This document shows, one piece after another, positions 1 to 7,977 of a stretch of 64,000 bases of DNA. Under the pieces are notes generated by a model. That model was not told where the DNA came from and searched no databases. It saw only the letters and a program-made list of their open reading frames with translations. A program made the translations under genes and the position numbers. How positions within the stretch are numbered: the first letter of the stretch is position 1; each line of letters starts with the position of its first letter. The DNA comes from VRUE01 sp963764365 (GTDB lineage Bacteria > Actinomycetota > Thermoleophilia > Solirubrobacterales > 70-9). The stretch is taken from the NCBI GenBank assembly GCA_963764365.1, contig CAVXSI010000015.1, forward strand, positions 248,001-312,000, read 5' to 3'.

Positions 1-9
1 CGTTCGGAC

Positions 10-37
10 AATCTCCGGCCTAATTAGGCCGGAGATT
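10..37. terminator. Perfect 28-nt palindrome downstream of the MFS gene
   Basis: The sequence is an exact inverted repeat (aatctccggcct / aggccggagatt around aatt) that can form a 12-bp or longer stem. It lies just past the likely end of the minus-strand MFS transporter and is the best candidate for its transcription terminator. The neighbour to the left is outside the window, so it could serve both directions. Confidence 0.55.
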
Positions 38-1742
38 TGAGTATCCGCCCGCTCGAGGGGCACCCCGTCCCTGCTATTCGAGCCGTGCCGGGTGTGAGCG
101 CCAGTCGGGGCGGCACCCCGCCGCCGTTGTTTAGACAGCTTCCGGTGCTGGTGCTGCTTCGGACTGGGAGTCGCACTCGGCGCTGTGGCCGCACTCGCCC
201 GCCGCCGCCGAGCCGCGGCTCGGCACGCGCCTCGACCCTGCGCTTCGGGTTCTCGATCCCGACGCCGGCGAAGACGCCGCCGGCGATCATCAGCAGGCCG
301 GCGATCGACACGCCGAGGTGGAAGGCCGAGGTCGAGGCGTCGGCGGCGGCGCTGCGCACCCGGGTCGCTTCGCGCGGCGCCAGCTGCTTCGCCGCCGGCA
401 CCGCCAGCGGCTGACGCTTGGCTTCGGAGACCGCGGACGCGGCTTTCGGGCTGAGCGGCCGGGCGCCGAGGTTGGAGTCGATGCTGGAGCCGAAGCCGGC
501 CGAGATCGCCGCTCCGAGGACGGCGATCGCAAACAGGCCGGCGATGCGGGCGATGCCGTTGTTGACCCCGGAGGCGATGCCGACGTGGCGCTCCTCGACC
601 GAGTCGAGCACGGTTGCGGTCAGCGGCGCCACCGTCGCCGAGAGGCCGAGGCCGAAGACGAGGATCGCCGGCAGCACGTCGGCGGCGTAGTCGGCGTCGG
701 AGCCGACCCGCGTCAGCAGGATCAGGCCGATCCCGCCGACGATCGGCCCGAGGCTCATCGGCAGCCGCGGCCCGGTGCCGGAGGCGAGCCTGCCCCAGCG
801 CGGCGAGAGGAAGAAGAGGATCAGCGAGACCGGGGTCGTCGCCAACCCCGCCTCGACCGGCGAGTAGCCGGCTACCTGCTGGAGAAAGAGACCGACGAAG
901 AAGAGGCCGCCGATCAGCCCCGCGTAGGCGGCCAGCGTGGTCAGGTTGGCGACGCGGAAGTTGCGGATCCGGAACAGCGACAGCTCCAGCATCGGGTGGC
1001 GGGCGCGCGCCTCGTGCAGGACGAACAGAGCGAAGCAGGCAACCCCGGCGACCATCGGCGCCCAGACGACCGGGCTGCCCCAGCCGTGGCTCGGCTGCTC
1101 GATAAGCGCGAAGACGGGTCCCCCGAGGCCGGCCGCCGAGAGGGCGATGCCGAGCCAGTCGACGCCGCGGAAGGCCTCCATGTCGCGCGTCTCCCTGACC
1201 GCGTGCAGGGTCAGCGCCACCGTCGCCGCGATCAGCGGGACGTTGACCCAGAAGATCGCCCGCCAGGAGAGCGCCTCGACCAGGGCGCCGCCGCCGGCCG
1301 GGCCGAGCACGGTGGCGATCCCGGTCCAGGCGGTCCAGGTGCCGACCGCCTGGCCGCGGGCCGGCCCCTCGAAGGTCGCGGCGACGATCGCCAGCGAGCC
1401 CGGCACCAGCAGCGCCCCGGCGACCCCCTGCAGGGCGCGGGCGACGACGAGGAACTCGACCGAGGGGGCGAGCGCGCAGAGGATCGAACAGGCGCCGAAG
1501 GCGACCAGGCCGAGGACGAACATCCGCCGCCGTCCGAACTGGTCGCCGAGCGAGCCACCGACCAGCAGCAGCGAGACCAGGGTCAGCATGTATGCCTCGA
1601 CCACCCACTGCTGCCCGGCCAGCCGGGCGTGAAGGCTGCCGGCGATCGCCGGCAGCGCCACATTGACAACGGTCGAGTCGAGGAAGACGACCGTCGAGCC
1701 GAGGATCGTCGCGACCAGCGTCAGTCGCTGCCGGCGGGACAC
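24..1742 (-). CDS. DHA2-family (EmrB/QacA-like) MFS drug exporter
   Basis: Membrane transporter of the 14-helix drug:proton antiporter type. The N-terminus carries the family motif FLDSTVVNVALPAI (residues about 21-34), followed by GDQFGRRRMF between helices 2 and 3, and alternating hydrophobic segments run to about residue 490. The open frame continues to base 24, but its last 60 residues are arginine/proline-rich and unlike the family. In the neighbouring frame a tail ECGHSAECDSQSEAAP ends at a stop at 131-133. A one-base indel near 190-210, in a GCC-rich run, is therefore likely and the true end is probably 131. The substrate is unknown. It stands alone, 22 bp from the fetB-like gene on the same strand. 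Confidence 0.85.
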   Translation of the reverse strand: MSRRQRLTLVATILGSTVVFLDSTVVNVALPAIAGSLHARLAGQQWVVEAYMLTLVSLLLVGGSLGDQFGRRRMFVLGLVAFGACSILCALAPSVEFLVVARALQGVAGALLVPGSLAIVAATFEGPARGQAVGTWTAWTGIATVLGPAGGGALVEALSWRAIFWVNVPLIAATVALTLHAVRETRDMEAFRGVDWLGIALSAAGLGGPVFALIEQPSHGWGSPVVWAPMVAGVACFALFVLHEARARHPMLELSLFRIRNFRVANLTTLAAYAGLIGGLFFVGLFLQQVAGYSPVEAGLATTPVSLILFFLSPRWGRLASGTGPRLPMSLGPIVGGIGLILLTRVGSDADYAADVLPAILVFGLGLSATVAPLTATVLDSVEERHVGIASGVNNGIARIAGLFAIAVLGAAISAGFGSSIDSNLGARPLSPKAASAVSEAKRQPLAVPAAKQLAPREATRVRSAAADASTSAFHLGVSIAGLLMIAGGVFAGVGIENPKRRVEARAEPRLGGGGRVRPQRRVRLPVRSSTSTGSCLNNGGGVPPRLALTPGTARIAGTGCPSSGRILKSPA

Positions 1743-1764
1743 CTGGCGAGTGTAAGCCGCCGGG

Positions 1765-2538
1765 TCAGGCGCGCGGCTCGCGCAGCTGCTGGGCCGGGGT
1801 GAAGAAGTTGCGGTAGGCGAGCCCGGTGGCGACCAGGGCAGAGATCGCGACGCTGCCGAGCAGCGTGTAGAGGAGGATCAGCTGCAACCGCACCGCGTCG
1901 GTCGGTTCGGCGCCGGCGAGCAGCATTCCGACCATCGTTCCCGGGAAGAAGATCAGCCCGGTCGTCTTGGTCGAGTCGACCAGGGCGATCGTGCCCGAGC
2001 GCAGGGCGCGGCGGACGAACGGCGCCGCCGCCTCGCGCGCGGTCGCGCCGAGGGCCAGCGTCGCCTCGATCGCCGCCCGCGAGCCGGTCACCTCGTCGCC
2101 GAGCCGGTTCAGCGCCACCGCCGAGGCGGTCATCGCGTTGCCGATCACCATCCCGCCGACCGGGACCAGGTAGCGCGGCGTCGGTTCGAAGATGCCGAGG
2201 GCGACGACCAGGCCGAGCGTCGCCGCGCCGGCCGCCGCCAGCGCGACCAGCAGCGGCCAGAAGGCGTCGGGAACGTTCTTCGCGCGGCTGCGCGCGGTCA
2301 GCGCCCCGAACAGGACCATCACCGAGAGCAGCGCCAGGACCAGCCAGAAGGTGTCGGCTTCGAAGATCAACTTGATCGCGTAGCCGATCGCGGTCAGCTG
2401 GACGAAGGACCGGACGGTGGCGATGCCGATGTCCCGCTCGAGGTCGGTGCGGCGCCAGAAGGAGACCGCGGCGGCCAGCGCGACCAGGGCCAGCGAGGCG
2501 GCGACCTGGCCGAGCGAGACGTGGATCGAGGTGTTCAT
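1765..2538 (-). CDS. fetB: FetB-type ABC transporter permease
   Basis: Inner-membrane permease of the FetB/YbbM family (UPF0014), linked in Escherichia coli to iron homeostasis with FetA. The 257 residues hold about seven hydrophobic helices and family-typical stretches such as PVGGMVIGNAMTASAVALNR (about 126-145) and FFPGTMVGMLLAGAEPTDAV (about 198-217). The length matches the family. It follows the ATPase gene by 22 bp and the two form an operon. The export role and the iron connection are taken from the family; nothing in the sequence names the substrate. Confidence 0.88.
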   Translation of the reverse strand: MNTSIHVSLGQVAASLALVALAAAVSFWRRTDLERDIGIATVRSFVQLTAIGYAIKLIFEADTFWLVLALLSVMVLFGALTARSRAKNVPDAFWPLLVALAAAGAATLGLVVALGIFEPTPRYLVPVGGMVIGNAMTASAVALNRLGDEVTGSRAAIEATLALGATAREAAAPFVRRALRSGTIALVDSTKTTGLIFFPGTMVGMLLAGAEPTDAVRLQLILLYTLLGSVAISALVATGLAYRNFFTPAQQLREPRA

Positions 2539-2560
2539 CGCAAGGGCTCCCGTTCCACGC

Positions 2561-3220
2561 TCACAGCGCCAGCGCCTCGTCGAGCGAGCCGGTCGCGGTC
2601 ACGCGCCCGGCCTCCAGCCGCAGCGCCCAGTCGGCGAGGCGCCGGGCCTGGTCGGGGTCGTGGCTGACCAGGACCAGGGAGATGTCGAGCTCGCGCCGCA
2701 GCTCCAGCAGCGTCGCCTCGACCGCGTCGCGGGTCGCCCGGTCGAGCGCCGAGGTCGGCTCGTCGAGCAGCAGCACCTTCGGCTCCTGGGAGAGAGCCCT
2801 GGCCAGCATCGCCCGCTGCTGCTCGCCGACCGAGAGCTTCGAGACGTCGCGCCCGGCGAAGCCCGGGTCGAGGCCGGCGAGCCGCAGGCAGCGCCCGGCA
2901 TCGAGCTCCGCGCCCGCGAGCTCGGCGGCGAAGGCGAGGTTCGACCCGACCGTGCCCTCGAGCAGCGCCGGCAGCTGCGGAACCAGCGAGACCTCGCGCC
3001 GCAGCGCCAGCGGGTCGTAGGAATCGAGCGGCGCGCCGCGGTAGAAGATCGTCCCCGCGTCGGGGTCGGCGAGCCGGTCGAGCAGCCGCAGCAGGGTCGA
3101 CTTGCCGGCTCCGGAGGGGCCGACGATCGCCGCCGAGCCGGCCGGGATCGCGGCATCGACCGAGTCGAGGACGCGACGCTCGCCGCGGTTCAGGCTGACT
3201 TCGCGAAGCTCGAACAGCAC
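2561..3220 (-). CDS. fetA: FetA-type ABC transporter ATPase
   Basis: ATP-binding partner of the adjacent FetB permease. The protein has Walker A GPSGAGKST, signature LSVGEQQRAMLARAL, Walker B VLLLDEPTSALD and the switch histidine in VSHDP. The open frame extends upstream to 3448, but conserved sequence starts at VLFELREVSLN, so the GTG at 3220 was chosen; it gives 219 residues, the usual length for FetA-like ATPases. The longer upstream frame overlaps the Ku remnant and is ignored. Confidence 0.85.
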   Translation of the reverse strand: MLFELREVSLNRGERRVLDSVDAAIPAGSAAIVGPSGAGKSTLLRLLDRLADPDAGTIFYRGAPLDSYDPLALRREVSLVPQLPALLEGTVGSNLAFAAELAGAELDAGRCLRLAGLDPGFAGRDVSKLSVGEQQRAMLARALSQEPKVLLLDEPTSALDRATRDAVEATLLELRRELDISLVLVSHDPDQARRLADWALRLEAGRVTATGSLDEALAL

Positions 3221-3322
3221 CGGGGCATGATCCCGCACCCCCGCGCAAGAGGCCTGCCGCAGCTGCTTGGCGGTGGCGCCGCGCGGCGATCGGCTGGCAG
3301 AATCCCGGCAGGTGATTCCCTG

Positions 3323-3526
3323 ATGGCGAGAGTGACCTGGAGCGGCGCGATCGGCTTCGGGCCGTTGAACGCGCCCGTCAAGCAGCCGGCCGGCCCCGAC
3401 CCGATGAGCGCGCTGGAGGAGAGCATCGCCGCGGTGAAAGGCAGACATGCCAAGGCGGCAAAGGGGCGAGCGCCGTCGACCGCAATCAAGCGCCCCGATT
3501 CGCGCACCAAGGCCTCAAAGAGGTAG
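3323..3526 (+). pseudogene. Remnant of a Ku gene with its core deleted
   Basis: This 67-codon frame starts MARVTWSGAIGFGPLNAPVK, which closely resembles the first 20 residues of bacterial Ku. It then jumps straight to MSALEESIAAVKGRH and a lysine-rich tail, which resemble the Ku C-terminus. The whole DNA-binding ring (about 200 residues) is absent while the frame stays open. It sits 3 bp upstream of a LigD-type polymerase, the usual partner of Ku in non-homologous end joining. It is unlikely to bind DNA ends. It could be a natural in-frame deletion or an assembly collapse. Confidence 0.7.
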
Positions 3527-3529
3527 CCC

Positions 3530-4444
3530 GTGACCTCGAACCGCGTGCTCGAGGTCGACGGCCGCGAGCTGACCCTGACCAACCTCGACAAGGTCCTCTA
3601 CCCGCAGGCCGGCTTCACCAAGGGCGAGGTGGTCGACTACTACGCCAGGGTGGCGCCGGCGATGATTCCCCACCTGGCGGGCCGCGCGGTCACCCTGCGC
3701 CGCTTCCCCGAAGGGGTCGACGACCTCGACGCCGCCTTCTTCGAGAAGCGCTGCCCGAAGCACCGGCCGCAGTGGGTGAGGACCGCCCGGGTCGAGGCCG
3801 GTCCGCGCGCCGGCAAGATCGACTTCTGCGTCTGCGACTCGCCGCCGACGCTGATCTGGATGGCGCAGCTGGCGGCGATCGAGCTGCACCCCTCGCTGTC
3901 GCTCTCGCGGGCACCGAAACGGCCGACCGTGCTCGCCTTCGACCTCGACCCGGGGGCGCCGGCAGACATCGTCGACTGCTGCCGGGTCGGCCTGCGCCTG
4001 CGCGAGCTCTTCGACCATTTCGGCCTGCGCTGCTTCCCCAAGACCTCCGGCTCGAAGGGCCTACAGGTCTACGTGCCGCTGAACGCCAGGACCTCCTACG
4101 AGGTCACCAAACCGTTCGCCAAGGCGATCGCCCAGCTGCTGGAGAAGCAGACCCCCGACAGGGTTGTCTCGAAGATGAAGAAGGTCGAACGCGAGGGCAA
4201 GGTCTTCGTCGACTGGTCGCAGAACCACCAGCGCAAGACGACCATCGCCGTCTACAGCCTCCGCGCCCGCGAACGCCCCAGCGTCTCCACCCCGGTCACC
4301 TGGGACGAGGTCGAACAGGCGGTCGAGACAGAGGACGCCAACTCACTTGCCTTCGAGGCCGGCGACGTGCTGAAGCGCATCGAGCAACACGGCGACCTCT
4401 TCGCCCCGGTCCTAGAGCTGGAACAGGAGCTGCCGCAGTTATGA
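3530..4444 (+). CDS. ligD: LigD-type DNA polymerase/primase domain protein
   Basis: Stand-alone polymerase domain of the LigD family, which fills and extends broken DNA ends in bacterial end joining. Visible are the start region LTNLDKVLYP, the catalytic DLDPG motif (about 143-147), the SGSKGLQVYVPL motif (about 170-181) and the late VFVDWSQNHQRKTT block. At 304 residues it has no ligase or nuclease domain. GTG at 3530 is used because the family's N-terminal motif begins soon after. Its upstream partner is the degenerate Ku frame, so the pathway may be incomplete here. It converges on gcvPB across a palindromic repeat. Confidence 0.88.
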   Translation: MTSNRVLEVDGRELTLTNLDKVLYPQAGFTKGEVVDYYARVAPAMIPHLAGRAVTLRRFPEGVDDLDAAFFEKRCPKHRPQWVRTARVEAGPRAGKIDFCVCDSPPTLIWMAQLAAIELHPSLSLSRAPKRPTVLAFDLDPGAPADIVDCCRVGLRLRELFDHFGLRCFPKTSGSKGLQVYVPLNARTSYEVTKPFAKAIAQLLEKQTPDRVVSKMKKVEREGKVFVDWSQNHQRKTTIAVYSLRARERPSVSTPVTWDEVEQAVETEDANSLAFEAGDVLKRIEQHGDLFAPVLELEQELPQL

Positions 4445-4563
4445 GGGCCCATCCCGGTAGGGGTGGAATGTCTTGTACCTTTTTTGCGGGACCGTCCGCG
4501 GACGCCGAAAGCTGTCTTCAGAAAAAGTCAAGTGGAACCCCCGCCGGGATGGGCTCTCGACCG
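4442..4563. repeat. Palindromic repeat family A, copy 1
   Basis: A roughly 115-bp imperfect inverted repeat fills the gap between the convergent ligD-type gene and gcvPB. Its arms contain atcccggtaggggtggaa and tggaacccccgccgggat, with an inner T-run (ccttttttgc) and A-run (gaaaaag) that make it look like a bidirectional terminator. It begins at the TGA stop of the plus-strand gene. The same element in opposite orientation lies at 45123-45245, sharing the tracts cccggtaggggtggaa and gtcttgtac. Confidence 0.75.
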
Positions 4564-6132
4564 CTAAAGCGCCTGGCGGACGACCGGCTTGCGGGTCGCC
4601 TTGACCTCGTCCAGGCGGCGGACCGGGGTCGTGTAGGGGGCGCTCCTCGCCTTCTCGGGGTCGGATTCGGCCTCGGTGAGGATCTTCTCTATGGCCTCCG
4701 CGAAGGCGTCTAGGGACTCTTTGGTCTCGGTCTCGGTCGGCTCGACCATCAGCGCCTCCTCGACGAGGAGGGGGAAGTAGACGGTCGGCGGGTGGAAGCC
4801 GAAGTCGAGCAGGCGCTTGGCGAGGTCGAGGGTCGCGACTCCCAGTTCCCTCTTCATCGGCTTGCCGGAGAGGACGAACTCGTGCATGCAGTGGCGGTCG
4901 AAGGCGACGGGCAGGTGCTTGCCGGCGCGGCCCTCGGCGAGCCGCGCCTTCAGGTAGTTGGCGTTCAGCACAGCGGTCTCCGAGGCCTCGGCGAGGCCGT
5001 CAGCGCCCAAGCTGAGGATGTAGGCGTAAGAGCGGACGAAGACGCCGAAGTTGCCCTGGAAGCCGCGCAGCCTGCCGATCGACCTCGGTCGCTCGAAGTC
5101 GAGGTCGAAGGAATAGTCGGCTTCGCCTTGCCGCGGTCGCGAATTGATCAGATCGTGAGGCTCCCGCCACGACGGCTCGCCCTCCTGCTTGAGCCTTCGC
5201 ACGATCTGGGGCCGCGGCAGGAAGGGCTCGATCCGCTCCGAGACCGCTATCGGCCCCGCTCCCGGCCCCCCTCCCCCGTGCGGCTGGCTGAACGACTTGT
5301 GGAGGTTGACGTGGACGATGTCGAAGCCCATGTCGCCCGGCCGCGAGTGGCCCATCACCGCGTTGAGGTTGGCGCCGTCGTAGTAGAGGGTGCCGCCGGC
5401 CTCGTGGATCGTCGCCGCGATCTCGGCGATGTTTTCGTCGAACAGGCCGAGCGTGTTCGGGTTGGTCAGCATCAGGCAGGCGACCTCGCCGTCGACCTTC
5501 GCGCGCAGGTCGTCCATCTCGACCCCGCCGCGCTCGTCGGTCGCGACCTTGACGATCTCGTAGCCGGCCATCGTCACCGAGGCCGGGTTGGTGCCGTGCG
5601 AGGTGTCGGGCGCCAGCACCTTGGTCCGCCGTTCGCCGCGGTCGGCGTGGAAGGCGCGGGTCAGCAGCAGGCCGGCGAGCTCGCCGTGCGAGCCGGCCGA
5701 GGGCTGCAGGCTGACGTGCGGCAGGCCGCAGATCTCCGCCAGCGACTGCTGCAGCAGCCAGATCAGCTCCAGCGCGCCCTGGGCCCGCCTCGGGTCCTGC
5801 GCCGGGTGCAGGCGGGCGTTGCCGGGCAGCGCCGCGACCCGCTCGTTGAGGCGCGGGTTGTGCTTCATCGTGCAGGAGCCGAGCGGGTAGAAGCCGGTGT
5901 CGAGGTCGAAGTTGCGGCGCGAGAGCCGGTTGTAGTGGCGGACGATCTCCGGCTCGGCGATCTCCGGCAGGCGCGGCGGCTCGTCGCGCAGCAGCTGCGC
6001 CGGGATCAGCTCCGCCAGCGGCGGCTCGGGCACGCCGGCGTCGGGCAGGACCGCCGCGCGCCGCCCCGGCTTCGACTTCTCGAAGATCGTCAGCGCCCGT
6101 TCGCGCTGCATCGGCGTCTCAGACATCGTCAT
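4564..6132 (-). CDS. gcvPB: Glycine dehydrogenase (decarboxylating) subunit 2
   Basis: Pyridoxal-phosphate subunit of the P-protein of the glycine cleavage system. It decarboxylates glycine and passes the aminomethyl group to the lipoyl arm of GcvH. The PLP-lysine region is VNLHKSFSQPHGGGGPG, preceded by the cofactor-binding stretch YYDGANLNAVMG. At 522 residues it has the length of the C-terminal half of single-chain GcvP. It overlaps the end of gcvPA by 4 bp and is last in the minus-strand operon gcvT-gcvH-gcvPA-gcvPB. The downstream palindrome probably terminates the operon. Confidence 0.95.
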   Translation of the reverse strand: MTMSETPMQRERALTIFEKSKPGRRAAVLPDAGVPEPPLAELIPAQLLRDEPPRLPEIAEPEIVRHYNRLSRRNFDLDTGFYPLGSCTMKHNPRLNERVAALPGNARLHPAQDPRRAQGALELIWLLQQSLAEICGLPHVSLQPSAGSHGELAGLLLTRAFHADRGERRTKVLAPDTSHGTNPASVTMAGYEIVKVATDERGGVEMDDLRAKVDGEVACLMLTNPNTLGLFDENIAEIAATIHEAGGTLYYDGANLNAVMGHSRPGDMGFDIVHVNLHKSFSQPHGGGGPGAGPIAVSERIEPFLPRPQIVRRLKQEGEPSWREPHDLINSRPRQGEADYSFDLDFERPRSIGRLRGFQGNFGVFVRSYAYILSLGADGLAEASETAVLNANYLKARLAEGRAGKHLPVAFDRHCMHEFVLSGKPMKRELGVATLDLAKRLLDFGFHPPTVYFPLLVEEALMVEPTETETKESLDAFAEAIEKILTEAESDPEKARSAPYTTPVRRLDEVKATRKPVVRQAL

Positions 6133-7544
6133 CGGCCGACCGCCCCCGCCCCTGACGAGTTCTTCTCGCTATCCGAGAACAAGTCGTCACGCTCGGCCTG
6201 GATCGCGGCGCCGAGGGCCTCGGCGAGGTCGTCGATCTGCTCGCGCGTGCGCCGCTCGGTGATCGCGACCAGCAGGCCGTCCTCGTGCTCGGGGTAGTCG
6301 CGGGCGAGCGGGTAGCCGGCGGCGATGCCGCGCTCGGCGCAGCGGTCGAGCACACGGTCGACGGGGGCATCCAGGCGGACGGCGAACTCGCGCGCCACCG
6401 GCGCCTCGTGCAGCGGCTCGACCCCGTCCACCGCGACGAGCCGCTCGCGCGCGTAGGCGGTGCGGCGGACCAGCAGCTCGCCCAGCTCGCGGAATCCCTC
6501 GCGGCCGAGCCAGGCGAGGTGGATCGTCGCCGCCAGCGCGTTCAGCGCCTGCGCGGTGCAGATGTTGTGGGTCGCCTTCTCGCGGCGGATGTGCTGCTCG
6601 CGCGTCTGCAGGGCGAGGACGAAGCCGCGGCGGCCGTCGACGTCGTCGGTCTCGCCGGCGATCCTGCCCGGCAGCTTGCGGATCAGCTCCTCGGCGCCGC
6701 AGAAGAAGCCGAACGAGGGGCCGCCGAAGTCGAGCCGGTTGCCGAGCGGCTGGCCCTCGCCGAGGGCGACGTCGGCGCCGCACTCACCGGGCGGCTTCAG
6801 CACCCCGAGCGTCATCGGGTCGACCGCGACGACGAGCAGCGCGCCGCGCTCCTTCGCCGCCGCGCCGAGGGCCTCGACGTCCTCGATCGCGCCGAGGAAG
6901 TTCGGGCTCTGCAGGAAGACCGCGGCCGTCTCCTCGTCGACCGCCGCCGCCAGCGCCGCGGCTTCGGTGACCCCGTCCTCGAGCCCGACCTCGGCGATCT
7001 CGGCACCGAAGCCGGCCGAGTAGGTGGCGAGCGTCTCGCGGCTGTGCGGGTGGACGCCGCGAGAGACGACGAAGCGCCGGCGCCCCCTGCGTGCGCCCAG
7101 CGCCAGGTAGCCGGCCGAGGCGACCGAGGACGGCCCCTCGTAGAGGCCGGCGGTCGAGACGGGCAGGCCGGTCAGCTCCGACATCGCCGTCTGGAACTCG
7201 AACATCACCTGCAGGCCGCCCTGGGAGATCTCCGGCTGGTAGGGGGTGTAGGGGGTGAGGAACTCGCTGCGCTGGACGATCGCGTCGACGATCGCCGGCA
7301 CGTAGTGGTCGTACATCCCGGCCCCCAGGAAGCAGACCTGCTCTTCGGCGTCGGCGTTGCGGGCCGCCAGCGCCGCCAGCCGCTCGTGCACCTCGGCCTC
7401 GCTCATCCCGGCGGGGAGATCCAGCGGCCGGCCGAGTCGCAGCGGCCCCGGGACCTGCTCGAACAGCTCGTCGACCGACGAGACCCCGATCGCCGCCAGC
7501 ATCTCATCGCGGTCGGCGGGGGTGGCGGAGGTGTAGCGCGTCAC
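6129..7544 (-). CDS. gcvPA: Glycine dehydrogenase (decarboxylating) subunit 1
   Basis: N-terminal-half subunit of the split P-protein; it pairs with GcvPB to form the active heterodimer. Family features include the glycine-rich N-terminal region FLGAGMYDHYVP and the block YTPYQPEISQGGLQVMFEFQ (about 98-117). The length of 471 residues is slightly above the usual 440-450 because of a C-terminal tail that overlaps the gcvPB start. The ATG at 7544 gives a sensible N-terminus (MTRYTSATPADRDEML). It lies 36 bp downstream of gcvH. Confidence 0.94.
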   Translation of the reverse strand: MTRYTSATPADRDEMLAAIGVSSVDELFEQVPGPLRLGRPLDLPAGMSEAEVHERLAALAARNADAEEQVCFLGAGMYDHYVPAIVDAIVQRSEFLTPYTPYQPEISQGGLQVMFEFQTAMSELTGLPVSTAGLYEGPSSVASAGYLALGARRGRRRFVVSRGVHPHSRETLATYSAGFGAEIAEVGLEDGVTEAAALAAAVDEETAAVFLQSPNFLGAIEDVEALGAAAKERGALLVVAVDPMTLGVLKPPGECGADVALGEGQPLGNRLDFGGPSFGFFCGAEELIRKLPGRIAGETDDVDGRRGFVLALQTREQHIRREKATHNICTAQALNALAATIHLAWLGREGFRELGELLVRRTAYARERLVAVDGVEPLHEAPVAREFAVRLDAPVDRVLDRCAERGIAAGYPLARDYPEHEDGLLVAITERRTREQIDDLAEALGAAIQAERDDLFSDSEKNSSGAGAVGR

Positions 7545-7580
7545 CGTGGTAAGGCTACGGAAGCGGGTGGCAAGGGCGGC

Positions 7581-7976
7581 TCAGTCGCTCGCCAGCAGTT
7601 TGCGATATTCAGCGGCATCCAGCAGGGCGGTGGCCTCCTCCGGCGCGGTCAACCGCACCTTGACCAGCCAGCCCTCGCCATAGGGATCCTCGTTGATCCG
7701 CTCGGGCACGTCGGACAATGCTTGGTTGACCTCGACGATCTCACCCGACAGCGGGGCGATCACGTCGGAGACCGCCTTCACCGACTCGACCTCGGCGTAG
7801 GTGGAGTCTTTGTCGACCGCGACGCCCACCTCGGGCGGGTCGTAGAAAACGACCTCGCCGAGGCTGTCCTGGGCGTACCAGGTGATCCCGAAGACGGCGT
7901 GGTCGTCTCCGTCCAGTCGGGCCCAGTCGTGCTGGTCGTGGTACAGCAGATCCTCGGGGTAGCTCGCCTCGGCCAA
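7581..7976 (-). CDS. gcvH: Glycine cleavage system H protein
   Basis: Lipoyl carrier protein that shuttles the aminomethyl group between P, T and L proteins. The lipoylation site is Lys67 in the conserved context AEVESVKAVSDV, and the C-terminal half ends with the typical DPYGEGWLVKV segment. The 131 residues match the family. Its start abuts the gcvT stop (1 bp between them), indicating tight translational coupling. No lipoate synthesis gene or L-protein gene is present in the window. Confidence 0.96.
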   Translation of the reverse strand: MAEASYPEDLLYHDQHDWARLDGDDHAVFGITWYAQDSLGEVVFYDPPEVGVAVDKDSTYAEVESVKAVSDVIAPLSGEIVEVNQALSDVPERINEDPYGEGWLVKVRLTAPEEATALLDAAEYRKLLASD

Positions 7977-7977
7977 C

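Noticed and set aside
318..1802. 494-codon plus-strand open frame opposite the MFS gene
   Set aside because: Arg/Asp/Gly-rich shadow of the transporter's codon pattern, with no recognisable domain; similar frames lie opposite most genes here because of high GC.
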